From Acanthopleura granulata (taxonomy: Eukaryota; Mollusca; Polyplacophora; Chitonida; Chitonidae), in contig JABBOT010000002.1 in assembly GCA_016165875.1 (NCBI GenBank), forward strand, positions 2,257,540-2,321,539: a DNA stretch of 64,000 bases, written 5' to 3'. Below are positions 38,555-48,442 of this stretch, piece after piece; within the stretch, counting starts at the first letter, position 1, and each line of letters opens with the position of its first letter. The notes under the pieces were generated by a model. It searched no databases. It was not told where the DNA came from and worked only from the letters and a program-made list of their open reading frames with translations. A program made the translations under genes and the position numbers.

Positions 38555-41490
38555 AGTGTGATACACTTATAACTATGTCTTTGTGCAATGGCATACAATG
38601 TATATACTGTTATGGAACTATAAGGCTTTGTTATAGGTCACTATGTATATCAAGATATCGACTGTTGAATTGTCGACGGCTATCGATCATTAACAGCTTG
38701 TGGGACATGCACTGTGCCTACTAATAGATGTACAGTGTATATAGAAAGATGTGTACCCACATTGTAGATATCTGACAGGGATAATGGCGGAGACCATACA
38801 TTCTGATCTTGACGTTGTTTGCAATCTACTCCAGTCCCGTGTGTTAATTACTGTGCCTGCGTCGCTGTACAGTATGTGCTTCATCAGCACTCCTGCGAGA
38901 CTGTGTGCGTGCGCAATCTACTGTTTATACCCACTAAACACCCACAATGGTTCATCTGTGAAATTGAGGATTTGATATCCGTTTGTTCATGTTTTATTTT
39001 GTTTTGACGCATTAGTCAGTGACAAGTTGCGGATGTTAGTTTTTACAGCTCTTTTGACAAATGTAACAAATGTTTACTTTCATGTGTTTGTATATGTTTA
39101 CACCTGTCTAATTCATCAAAAGCAAGATGAAAAAAAAGTCTTGGCAACAGTTGTTGAATTGTTTACTTCATGAAGCCTACACACGTTTTATCATTTGTAT
39201 ACCCTAACTTTGTTACACATGACACCTTTGGAGAAGCGTACATTTAGAGATTTCATAAGGAAATATGTATATAGATGCAAATAATATCAAATGATTAGTG
39301 CATGCTCACGATCATTTACGAATACATCAACAATGACAAGAGATCAAACAGGGGACATTCTTTTTCAAGGGTGAAAATGGGTTTGGATATTTCTTATGGC
39401 GAATTGTAATGGCCCCTACTTTTTGACCAATTGTAATGAGAAATAGATTTATATATGGGCAGCTTTTTTTCCTCACCGCCTCGATCGTGTTTACTAGGTC
39501 GCCTTGACCCCAGGATTAAAATGTTTTCTTCGTCTTGTCCACAATACACAAATCCACAGGTGGGTGGATCCAGCATAGTGTTAATCGTTGTGACTAATAG
39601 CTAAGTAATGGCTCTTCGGGATTTCAGACTCGCTGGGTTGTTCCTATGCATCATTGTAACAATCCAAACTGGTCATTGTCAAGTCAGACATTGTCAAGTC
39701 AGACATTGAGCACAATGCCGTCCTGGCTTTAACAAACCGTCATTGACATGGATATCGTCTCTGGTATACAGTTACAACTGCCTGTTGAGAATGAGGAAAG
39801 ATTTGGTGTCCAAACTGGCCGTGTTTGCAGGCGTCATTGAACAAACCCTGGGGACAAATTCGAGCTCTTAGCGACCACTGTTATATTGATTCCTTGAAAT
39901 CTTGGCAAAGCCCTTAACATGTATTCCAAATGTCCTCCACGTGTCCACCGGTGCGGATCAGCAGTATTACCTTTGTGTAGACAGTTTGCATGTTTCCTAC
40001 TGTTGTGGAAATATTTTTTGAATCCCTTTGATTATGTTAGGCCATCATTAAAAATTTTCATTGGGGGTAACCCGACTAACTCTCCAAAAAGAGGCCAACT
40101 CTAAAGTTTTCATTGGGCATTTGATGGATTTTTTTTCTCAATGTTAATTTCTTGATCATCACTTTCTCTTTCATTAGCCAGAATAAAAACCGAATTCCTT
40201 ACAGACCGACCCTATTTTTCTAATAGGGTTGAGTGGCCCCATATAATCAAAGAATGTTTAAGGATGGCTTTGGGAAAAAGCTTCCATGAAGGATACGAGG
40301 TCGCAAACATTATTTTGTATATCCAGTGATGCGAAAGTATAACTGCTAACCCTGTTTTTTGTATCATCAAAAGAGTATTGCGTTTGATTGGCTGTCAAAA
40401 CAAAGAAGTAGAGTCACACATTCATAAACAGAGTGATACTCAAAAAGTTAAATTTATGAAACGAACACAACTCACATAAGGAGGGTTTATAATTGAGTAA
40501 CTTCTTTATTAGCTGCCTAAAGAAAAGGAATCTTACTCATACTTGTTGAAATGATATTATTACTCAAAATTAGCTTCGTCTTCAATACGTAATTATGTAT
40601 GTGGAGTTGTGCACATTTGTTTGTGTAGATGTCCACGACGGCGCCAGTAGTTGTACTGTGTTCAGCCTCTGTTAATTGTGAGTAAACACAGGTCACATGA
40701 CGACCCGGAGAGTCTGAGCCTAAGCCTCTCATTAGGACAGGAAATACTGTATATAGGTAAGGGGAGAATTAGGGAAGGGCTAGACAGGAATCCCGCTGAC
40801 TGAGGGACGGGTAGGAGGGAGGGGTTCGTTTCCCGCCCTAATCCCCTGCCCACACCCCTCGCCTTTCTTTACCCACGTCTCACCCCATATTTCAATAATG
40901 CTAATTCGCCTGGGGTTAGTACTTATACCATAGCTATCATTGCTCACGATAGTTTGTCGTGTTGTATCTGACGGAAAGGATGTGCCAAGATTGTAAATTG
41001 CACTTGACCAGGAGTGGGGTATTCAGTTAACATCGTGTAACGCCTTTGCTGAGTTTATGTAGGGTGCGGAAATTTATGCTCGACTGGGCATTTTATCCCG
41101 GAAACAACTGATTGCTTTTCATATTTTCTTGGTTTCTTGATTAATTTATTGATAATTTATCGATCTTGATTTCTCAGTCCAAATATTGTAAATGAAGTGG
41201 ATCTTTATCAATGTACGACAGTTGATAAACTGCACACTTAGTATGAAGTAGTGGAAGTTTATTAGGGTTGGAATTCATTCATCGGAGTTTTGATTTAATA
41301 CGAGACTGTCGTGAGTTCCACTATTTAGGCCTATTATTGATATTACCCTGTTTCTATTCGTAATGTATATCTCTGCGGAAGTTTGCAGTTTCAATAACTG
41401 TATGTTATTGTCAGACTACGACTATTTGTTTTTCCCATATTTGAAGTCTTATTCAACATTGCTACTATCAATGTTACTATCATATTATTT
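38555..41490. other. Upstream flank or leader intron of gene A
   Basis: Outside the short duplication at 39.67 kb nothing is recognisable. If a leader exon lies further left this is intronic. A GC-richer, C-rich stretch lies at 40730-40890. Confidence 0.45.
39674..39706 (+). repeat. Short direct duplication, 17-bp unit
   Basis: CATTGTCAAGTCAGA occurs twice in tandem. Confidence 0.75.
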
Positions 41491-41551
41491 AAACTTTTTG
41501 TTATTTTGTGTTTTTCAGACAGGCGCATCAGAATAGGAAGAATTTGTGAAG
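41491..41551 (+). other. Splice acceptor and 5' UTR start of gene A coding exon
   Basis: A T-rich tract ends in TTTTTCAG at 41511-41518, placing an exon start at 41519 and leaving a 33-base untranslated segment before the ATG at 41552. A second AG four bases later (ACAG, 41519-41522) could be an alternative site. Gene A therefore probably has an upstream non-coding leader exon. Gene B has the same layout. Confidence 0.65.
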
Positions 41552-42805
41552 ATGATGAGGTGGTTCAAGAAGCGGTACCAGAGACCTGAACCCGGAAGAA
41601 ACCCTGCCTGCTGTAAAAAAGATGAGTACGGATTTGACGGAGAGAATTCGTCCGGTTTTATCCGGCAAGTGGAGCATATCTACGAGGAAATACCGGATGT
41701 CCCAGCCCCACGGGAAATGGGATGTGGCTTCAGGTCGGGTGCAAAGAGAGACGACAAACACAGGGTGCGGGCAAGAGTCGGTCCCGAACTCCCACCCCGT
41801 AACTCAAACCGCTTGGCAAGGCACAAGGCCTCTTATGCCCAGTGGAGATTTCAAGCTCTGTCTAGGAAGACTTTGTCGATGCCGGAGTTGGTGGAAGCTA
41901 CGACAAATAATGCGGACTGTTCCGTGTTGTCGGAATGTTGTGATGACTTCCTCAATGATGGCCAAACACGTCACACAGAGCATGGATCAGTGAGGCATAT
42001 CCCACACGCGACCGAACGGTGTCGTCTGCTGCCAGAAAACAACAACCACTCGTTGGAGAATTTGGTGGCAGAATTCGACCGGAGCCTCACTACGGGCTTT
42101 CAGGATACTAAATACAGCCCTCAGGAAAGTGACAGTGGTTATGATTATTCAGGTTCGAGCTCTAACGGAAGTGACGTAAATGATTCTGGACTAAGCGGAA
42201 GTTACGAGTTTCATCTGTCCAAAGCGGAACAACTTCGTCGGATTGAACAAGAGATTCACAACCTATCGAACCAGTCCAACTCGGATATTTCTTCATCTGT
42301 CAGATCCAGGGATAGATTGCTTAAGAAACGCCAGAAAATGTTCACCCAGAAAACAAGAGACCATTCACTGGGGTCGTTATCGTCATCTGCCTCTGTCACG
42401 TCTGATCTGGATTTGGACGACGAAACGCTAGCGTATGGAGAGAGAGCTGACTTCAGTTCGTGTGAAGACTTTTCTTGCCGTAAGCCTTCGTCCGGCCATC
42501 GGAGGCAGACTGTACGAAGACATGACAGTCAAGAGAGAGATTCTGTGAAATTCAGACATCATAGTCTCAACAAGGCTGTTGACAACCAAAATGTGACTTT
42601 AGAGGAAGGGCGTGTTGTGACAGAAAAGGCGAAAGAAAGAAAGACGCCATGGCACCCTACAAGGACACGTAGCAGTCGAGAAGTTGCTAAAAAGAACAGT
42701 ACTGTAACAGGGGAGACAACTCCGCGTTACCAACGAACGTCTGGCAGCAACAGACTCTTGAGTGATCTTATTATGAAAAACAACGACAACTTGTTCTTCG
42801 CTTAA
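41552..42805 (+). CDS. Gene A: unrecognised DSGY/IYEEI-motif protein, paralogue of gene B
   Basis: Uninterrupted coding region of 417 residues ending in TAA. I start at the ATG at 41552. An in-frame GTG six bases earlier is not a plausible eukaryotic start, and starting at 41552 places the Met-x-Arg-Trp opening level with the paralogue (MMRWFKKRY against MFRWIRNRF). Visible parts: a basic aromatic N-terminus (1-11); HIYEEI (42-47), a match to the pYEEI class bound by Src-type SH2 domains if phosphorylated; a low-complexity Ser/Arg/Asn-rich middle; ESDSGYDYS (192-200), whose DSGxxxS spacing resembles a beta-TrCP phosphodegron; a leucine-rich helix about 218-240 (LSKAEQLRRIEQEI); RHHSL (335-339). 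No signal peptide, membrane segment or catalytic motif is visible, and most of it looks disordered. It converges on gene B. Function is not recognised; a signalling adaptor is inference. The paralogy makes a real gene very likely. Confidence 0.88.
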   Translation: MMRWFKKRYQRPEPGRNPACCKKDEYGFDGENSSGFIRQVEHIYEEIPDVPAPREMGCGFRSGAKRDDKHRVRARVGPELPPRNSNRLARHKASYAQWRFQALSRKTLSMPELVEATTNNADCSVLSECCDDFLNDGQTRHTEHGSVRHIPHATERCRLLPENNNHSLENLVAEFDRSLTTGFQDTKYSPQESDSGYDYSGSSSNGSDVNDSGLSGSYEFHLSKAEQLRRIEQEIHNLSNQSNSDISSSVRSRDRLLKKRQKMFTQKTRDHSLGSLSSSASVTSDLDLDDETLAYGERADFSSCEDFSCRKPSSGHRRQTVRRHDSQERDSVKFRHHSLNKAVDNQNVTLEEGRVVTEKAKERKTPWHPTRTRSSREVAKKNSTVTGETTPRYQRTSGSNRLLSDLIMKNNDNLFFA

Positions 42806-43073
42806 AACTTCACCGGGCTACGAATATAGTGCTATTGGCTAGACTGTGTGTATCGACCACTCTCAGCCCCTGCCACTTCACATTGTAAACATGTTTCATG
42901 TTGTTTGTATTTGAGTTGTGCTATGATGATGTTGTTTTATCCCCAAACGAGAAATGATGAGCTGGATTGGAGGCACTCCGTGTATAGCCATTCAGGATAA
43001 TGTTAACGAGTGCATGATCACAATCATTAGGATTCATCCATTATGTGTATACTATTTCATTATCTGGAACCTG

Positions 43074-43079
43074 TATAAA
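43074..43079 (+). terminator. Candidate variant poly(A) signal for gene A
   Basis: TATAAA about 270 bases after the stop, followed by a T/G-rich stretch (43105-43135). The first canonical AATAAA is at 43697-43702, inside a repeat array and beyond two MITE-like elements, so the nearer variant signal is the likelier end. Both are guesses. Confidence 0.2.
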
Positions 43080-43165
43080 ACCCGTATTTTGAAACACTGA
43101 CTTCTCTTTCTGTGTTTTGTTACATTTTGGTCAGTATGTAGGCCTATTTATTCAAGTATTTAAGA

Positions 43166-43385
43166 GGCCCCCAAATCACGAAGCTGTCTTAGACTTAAGC
43201 TAGACTTAATCTTAACTTCAAAACAATTTACTGCGCTGAAATCGTGAGCTCTCTTAGGAATTTATATGCTACGAGTGGAAAAAAAAAAGAAAATTGTTGC
43301 CTAAACTCAAATCTGAGTTGAGGAATAGCACCACAAATTAAGACAAAGCATGACCTAAGCCTGAGGCAGAAGCGTGATCCTGGGA
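43166..43385. mobile_element. MITE-like element, neighbour of the 43.4-kb element
   Basis: The left end GGCCCCCAAATCACGAAGCT pairs imperfectly with the right end GAGGCAGAAGCGTGATCCTG. Next to the left end is GTCTTAGACTTAAGC, a string related to the opening of the 43.4-kb element, so the two may belong to one family. Boundaries are approximate. Confidence 0.45.
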
Positions 43386-43577
43386 CCAGGGACCGATTCC
43401 ACAAAGCCATGTCTGACTTAAGTCAGCATTTTGAAATATGATTTTAGAGCTTATTTTTGGTCCTTAGGAATTAAAACTTTGACCACCTCATCTATGTCAT
43501 CTTAAATCAACTAATACATGTATTTGAGAGGAGGTTTTACATTTTACAGAAATGCCTTTGTGGAATCAGCCCCCTGG
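43386..43577. mobile_element. MITE-like element with short terminal inverted repeats
   Basis: Begins CCAGGGACCGATTCCACAAA and, read from the other end, CCAGGGGGCTGATTCCACAA, a terminal inverted repeat of about 20 bases with small differences. The 190-base interior has no ORF. It lies about 580 bases past the gene A stop and directly abuts the next element on its left. Confidence 0.65.
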
Positions 43578-43639
43578 TGTTTAACGCAGTGCATAAAAAT
43601 AATTCACTGACTAGACGGTGGTCAGCCTTATGGGTGTAG

Positions 43640-44050
43640 CAACCCGGTATAGCAAGTGGGAAAGTTCCGCTCTTTGCCAAGTAGTTGTACATAAGGAATA
43701 AATCGGTGGTCGAACAGGGTTTATGAATGGAGGACAGAGCGTGTGGGACAGTACCACTCTTCGTCTTGTATTTAAGGTATAAACCGGTGGTTTGAACGAA
43801 AAGGCACTGCGGGGATTATAGATGGAGCAAACGGGACACAGTACGTACCGCTCTCGGCCAAGTACTTGTATTTAAGATATAAACAGGTTGTCGAACCAAG
43901 ACGAACTGCAGGGATTACGAATGGACGAAACCGGACGGAGCACGTGGGAAAATACCACTGTCCTACACGTACCTGGATTTCAAGTGGTCAAGCCGTAGCC
44001 CATTCGAACTGTACGCAAGAACGGAACTTCGTGGATTCAAGGAGGGAACA
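43640..44050 (+). repeat. Degenerate tandem array between the two genes, 80-100-bp unit
   Basis: Units marked by AAAYCGGTGGTCGAAC-like words at 43700, 43781 and 43881, each followed by a GGGATTA.GAATGGA-like and a GTACCACTCT-like segment. About three to four imperfect copies. It lies in the space between the convergent stops. The AATAAA at 43697 is part of this repeat. Confidence 0.7.
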
Positions 44051-44974
44051 TAAGTGACAAGAGCTAGGCCTTTTTTTGACTGAGCCAACGAATACCCCCA
44101 ACACATTAACTGGATATGTACTTGAACTGTTAAGAATCCGCCACGATTAGTCAGGTAGGCATGGTTTCCATGAACACATTTCGTTTTAAAATGAAGGACT
44201 GCTGTCCTGCAACTAAGTTGAACTAATCGTGGAGCGTAGATTACCCATGTACCTCGACGACTGGTGTGTTACGCCAGTGTGGGATATATCATCAAATTAC
44301 CACAATAATTAACTTGCAATGCACGGTATTGCAACTCTTCTTTATGGCGCTTGACTGATTATCTAATGGCGACGTCTGTAAAGCTCTTGTGTAATGTAAT
44401 AACTGATTCTAAGAACCCAATTGCTTTGCCAATTGCCTATGTTAAACATAGGAGCCTAACTGAAGTAATGTTTAATTGTGGCCATTTTTCACAGACTGTA
44501 TGTGACCCGATGTGAATTAGCTATCCTCTTAACAGGGTTAACTCCCCTTGTCCTGTGATTTTCTAACTCTAGGAATCACTTAGAACGATGGTGGTTTCTT
44601 ATTGGGAAAACCGTGATTAGCCGAGAATAGCTAAATATCACACCTTGTCTGTATTAAATGCGTCATATGATACTAAAGTTTGGATGAGGAAACGCGGGTT
44701 GAGCCTGAGGAAACTCACGTATGGTAAGCCCTACTCTAACTCTGATGTAAACTGAAGTAAACTCAGTAGGAGGGAGCGAACCATAGCCAGTTGTTTCAAG
44801 ATCCCGGCCTTCAATCGCCTGGGACACACGAGGTGCGGATTCAACACAGGCCTAGAAGAATTTGTAAACTCCTTTTTTTAAATGCTCATGAGGACTTTGT
44901 AAAAATGTATAATAAGCGGTCGACGACAAAATTCGGACACTTTGTGCAGTGTAACAGCAGTGTGGATGTTTCTA
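44051..44974. other. Intergenic space between the convergent genes, no feature recognised
   Basis: Nothing supportable besides AT-rich DNA. Confidence 0.5.
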
Positions 44975-45126
44975 CTTGTGGGAAAGGTCGTCTGCAACTT
45001 GCCAAAGATCGATGGTTTTTCCCGGACACTTCGGTCTCCTCCACCCTTACATGTGGCCGTTATGTTTAAGTGAAAACTTCCCAAGTATGGCCTTAAAGAA
45101 CAGCAACAACTACAGCAATAATATTA
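44975..45126 (+). repeat. Strongly diverged SINE family 1 copy
   Basis: Retains in order TGGGAAAGGTC, TGCAACTTGCC, GGTTTTTCCCGG, CCTCCACC, GTGGCCGTTATG, TTAAGTGAAAACTT and AAGTATGGCC, all recognisable family-1 body landmarks, then a CAA-rich tail instead of the AATA tail. Probably an older subfamily. ORFs across it are not genes. Confidence 0.6.
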
Positions 45127-46179
45127 AAGAGCCCATGCAGAATTAAATGTTGCTGAAGAATGAGGCATGGAGTATAAACAAATATGGGATCTTTATGCTA
45201 CTTGCGAATAGAAACACCATAAACCATTTTTAGGTCATGTTGATTGTTCTGTATAGCTAAATGGTTACCCATTTATTCTTCTTTGATATCTCAAAAAGCT
45301 TGTAGTCCAAAAAGTGCAGCATTGAGAACGAACTCTTATATCGTTAAAGGTACAAAAGTCTACCATGTTGCTCCAGGAACTTCTGAAGTTCACTAACGAT
45401 TAGCTCCGTCAATTTCTTCCATCGTTTGTCTTTTCTAAATAACTTTTTGTGAAACTTTTTTCAGACGCCTATCTTTGCAAATATAATCAAAAATACTTGG
45501 CAAACATCTCTGATAGGTTATGTACCACGACAGGCCTTTTTACCTTCAGTGATAATAGAGAACTGGCAGACAAATCCGAACATTTAGGTCACAGGTAATA
45601 AACAACTGATATCTCCTGGCTGTCCGATTGGTCAGTCTCTAATAAACCTAAAAGCATTGCCGCCTTCAGATCCCCAGTCGGCAGCACAATACTCCACATT
45701 TCAAAAGAAGATAATTCAGCAACGAATTCATACAATTTTACGTTCAAGAGAGAATTTTGTAATCTTTTTAATGAACGGTGCCTCAGTCATGAGTTGTCTT
45801 TTACTTTGAAGTTATGAGGACGTAACTGCCATGTTGGCATATATAATGCATACAATTCTGGTTGTCATGGCATTATATTCGCACCTCTACAATGCTAAGA
45901 GGGCTTCGTAGAAGCAAAACTTGAGTGATATGTACAAGCCCCCACCCCCATCCCCCACAAAAGGTTTAATTCCAACACCAATATATAAAAATATGACTTT
46001 GTATATGAGTCAAGGCTTTCGAGTTCCAGTGTGGTGATAATCGGAACGCCTCGTCGTGTGTTTCAGGAAGGTGCATGTCAGATATCTGTCTATCATAGCA
46101 CAGAACGATAGGAAAAACTTTGAATCCAGAACAGAAAAGGAATAGATTCTTTGCAGTACAAAGAACGGTGCGTTTCAGC
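45127..46179. other. Intergenic space between the convergent genes, no feature recognised
   Basis: A C-rich run at 45940-45957; nothing else. Confidence 0.5.
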
Positions 46180-46185
46180 TTTATT
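46180..46185 (-). terminator. Candidate poly(A) signal for gene B
   Basis: AATAAA on the minus strand, about 530 bases past the gene B stop codon. It is the first canonical hexamer I found downstream. A single hexamer in AT-rich DNA is weak evidence without a transcript. Confidence 0.3.
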
Positions 46186-46713
46186 AATCTTTATGTGTCA
46201 TAGTCATTAAGTGAATCCAAATTTGTACATGAATGTATGTATTAATGTTGTTATGAGGATTATATACATTGTAAAAGAAGGCTTCGATTCCAGATATGAT
46301 TTGTTTACATCTAAAGGTATTTTATGGCATAGGAGAAGTCAGATGGGGCGTGAAATGACTTATCAACTGGAAGCAAATAACTGACTTCAGATAAAGACAT
46401 AATAACAAGTTTTACGGTAAAATACAAAAACACTTCTTTTTTTTTCTTTTTGTACAAAATTATAATTGCTGAATTATTAACAATGACGTATCCACCACCA
46501 GTATAGGGAAGACCTTAAAGGCGCATCCAAATTGTTGGATGTTGCATGTTGACGAAAAGAACGAATGTCCTATTTTAGGAGCTTATATGCTATATTCAGT
46601 GCTCAAACATTGTACAAATATACATGTACACCGGGCAAAGCGCAAAATTAAGCGATGAAGGAAGGTTTCTAGACATAGGACTTTGTGGTTCAATCGATTA
46701 TATCAGCAATGGC

Positions 46714-47988
46714 TTACATTTTTGCCACTACGTACTGTTTGTGATGGTTGTCTCTGATAAGACCCCGGATGGGTTTATTTGGCAGTATGGACCTATTAAC
46801 ATCTACTGCACCCACCGTGTGGTGACGCGAAATGGAAGCTCCTGAAACGGGCTTCCGGTAACCAGCATTCCTCGGCAACGGCATTTCCGGTGCTCCTTTA
46901 GGGAAGAAATGTCCACACCGATCTGGTATACTGGACCTCAAATGTTCAGAGATGGCGCATCGGGCTTTGAGAGCGGCTAATAACTTCCTGTCAATCATAT
47001 CGTCACAGTAGCTGTGGAAATCTTCAACGTTCTCATAAGATGCCCAACCCCTACACAAAGACTCACAGCTCCTGCTATACGTGCTGTCCCGTGAGAGAAG
47101 GCACGTGGGATATTCCGATGGGTCGGGCAAGGGCGAGAACTTTTGACGCCTGCCTTCGAAAAGATGGCGGTCTAGGTCTTGTGATCGAAAACACCGCCGT
47201 GCCACGCGAGGAGAATTTACTCGAGCGTTAATCAGTCTGTGTGCTTCGGAAATGTCCGACATATCCAAGTCGTTCATCAGATCGTCCACTTCCTCCTCCA
47301 AAATGCGAAGCTGTTCAATTTTAGACAAGTAATATTCGTATCCGGTCACGGGAGAAAAATCGATCACGTCACTTCCAGTGGAGCTGCAGTTGGAGTTTTC
47401 GTACCCACTGTCGCTGTCTGTCGTCTCTAGACAGTAATCTCCTTGACGAGAGAAACCAAATCTCGGCCTGCTTGGTTTGTTTCTCTCATAACTGTTTCTG
47501 TGACGCGTCACCACTGGTCTCTTATCCGACTTTTCCAACATGGTGTGCCATCGTCGTGTCGTGGACCTGTTTTTCCGCGGCGGTTTGATAGGATGTGGTC
47601 TGGGAGACCCGGACGAGAAATTAGCCAATGGTTTGTCGCGGTAGGAAAAGTCATCGATGCTGACCAATGATGACGACCGTCTGTGGGTCTCCGGCATCGG
47701 CGTTTCCGTAGGAACCTGAGAAATGTCACTCACTGAATGACATTTACTTTCCAGGAAATGAACTTTTTTTCCATGTTTTTTGTGCTTTTGTCCTTTTACG
47801 GGCGAAGATGACGGCTCTTCTATTTCCTCGTAGATGTGGTTAAGCGGGTTGTCTCTTCGTTTTGCTGAATCCCGATTCAGCCTGAAATTGGAACCGAGTT
47901 CATCCGTCTTGATGATACTAGGGGGATGAAGTTTCATCATTCGACTCTTCTCTTTCTTCCGAAATCGGTTGCGAATCCAGCGAAACAT
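46714..47988 (-). CDS. Gene B: unrecognised DSGY/IYEEI-motif protein, paralogue of gene A
   Basis: Uninterrupted 424-residue coding region; ATG at 47988, TAA at 46714-46716. The start opens MFRWIRNRFRKK, matching gene A residue for residue at M-x-R-W. Shared blocks in order: NHIYEEI (50-56); a stretch from DSDSGYENS (191-199) through GSDV into a predicted leucine-rich helix (YLSKIEQLRILEEEV, about 220-234); SDIS (244-247); RHHTV then AVD (388-396). Between these the two proteins barely align, with many Arg/Ser/Pro residues, several basophilic kinase-like sites (HRRSSS at 102-107) and a Cys-containing SCESLCR stretch (307-313) that may correspond to SCEDFSCR in gene A. No signal peptide or membrane segment. 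It runs towards gene A. Function is not recognised. Order and spacing of motifs are better conserved than the intervening sequence, which is what selection on short linear motifs would look like. Confidence 0.88.
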   Translation of the reverse strand: MFRWIRNRFRKKEKSRMMKLHPPSIIKTDELGSNFRLNRDSAKRRDNPLNHIYEEIEEPSSSPVKGQKHKKHGKKVHFLESKCHSVSDISQVPTETPMPETHRRSSSLVSIDDFSYRDKPLANFSSGSPRPHPIKPPRKNRSTTRRWHTMLEKSDKRPVVTRHRNSYERNKPSRPRFGFSRQGDYCLETTDSDSGYENSNCSSTGSDVIDFSPVTGYEYYLSKIEQLRILEEEVDDLMNDLDMSDISEAHRLINARVNSPRVARRCFRSQDLDRHLFEGRRQKFSPLPDPSEYPTCLLSRDSTYSRSCESLCRGWASYENVEDFHSYCDDMIDRKLLAALKARCAISEHLRSSIPDRCGHFFPKGAPEMPLPRNAGYRKPVSGASISRHHTVGAVDVNRSILPNKPIRGLIRDNHHKQYVVAKM

Positions 47989-48065
47989 CTCGTATGATCA
48001 ATGACCACGGAAACGAGTTGTCGTTTGTCTCTTCCTAGCTGTCTCTGAAAGAAAATTAAAAAATG
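47989..48065 (-). other. Splice acceptor and 5' UTR start of gene B coding exon
   Basis: Read on the minus strand, a pyrimidine tract (TTTTTTAATTTTCTTTCAG) ends at 48045, so the exon would start at 48044 and carry 56 untranslated bases before the ATG at 47988. The arrangement mirrors gene A, which argues that the untranslated-leader intron predates the duplication. A family-2 SINE begins only about 75 bases further into the predicted intron. Confidence 0.65.
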
Positions 48066-48117
48066 GGTATTTAATTTATGTTATTTATATTATAACATAT
48101 ATGTATGTATGTATGCT

Positions 48118-48442
48118 TAAGTTTACGTCGTACTCAACAATTTTTCAGTCATATGGGGACAAGGAGGCCTTATATATACTACGTCTTCTTGTGGCAGTAC
48201 GAGTTCATGTCGCCAAAGTGCTGCCGCCACTGGAACATCATGCCGAAGACACGAGACATGACACTCGGTCCAGTCACATTAAAGTGACACCAGGCCGATC
48301 AGTCCTGTTTCCTTGCTCTAACCTCTCATTTCCGACCTCCAAACGAGGCAGCAACGAGTACTATTTTCAATGTCTTTGGTATGATCCGACCCGGGATGGA
48401 TGTCGGATCTCCCGATCTCAAGGCGGGCCAATAGACCACCTA
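48118..48442 (-). repeat. SINE-like element, family 2, in the predicted leader intron of gene B
   Basis: Landmarks shared with the copy at 62.3 kb: ACGTCGTACTCAACAATTTT, CAGTCAT, CTTCTTGTGGCA, CCAGTCACATTA, TTTCCTTGCTCTAAC, AAGCGAGGC-like, GTCTTTGGTATGA and GACCCGGGAT near the right end, where a degraded tRNA-like head (reverse strand) is expected. Orientation follows gene B. The 115-codon plus-strand ORF over it is not a gene. Confidence 0.7.

Noticed and set aside
47040..47729. ORFs of 63-75 codons on both strands within 47.0-47.7 kb
   Set aside because: Shadows of gene B in other frames.
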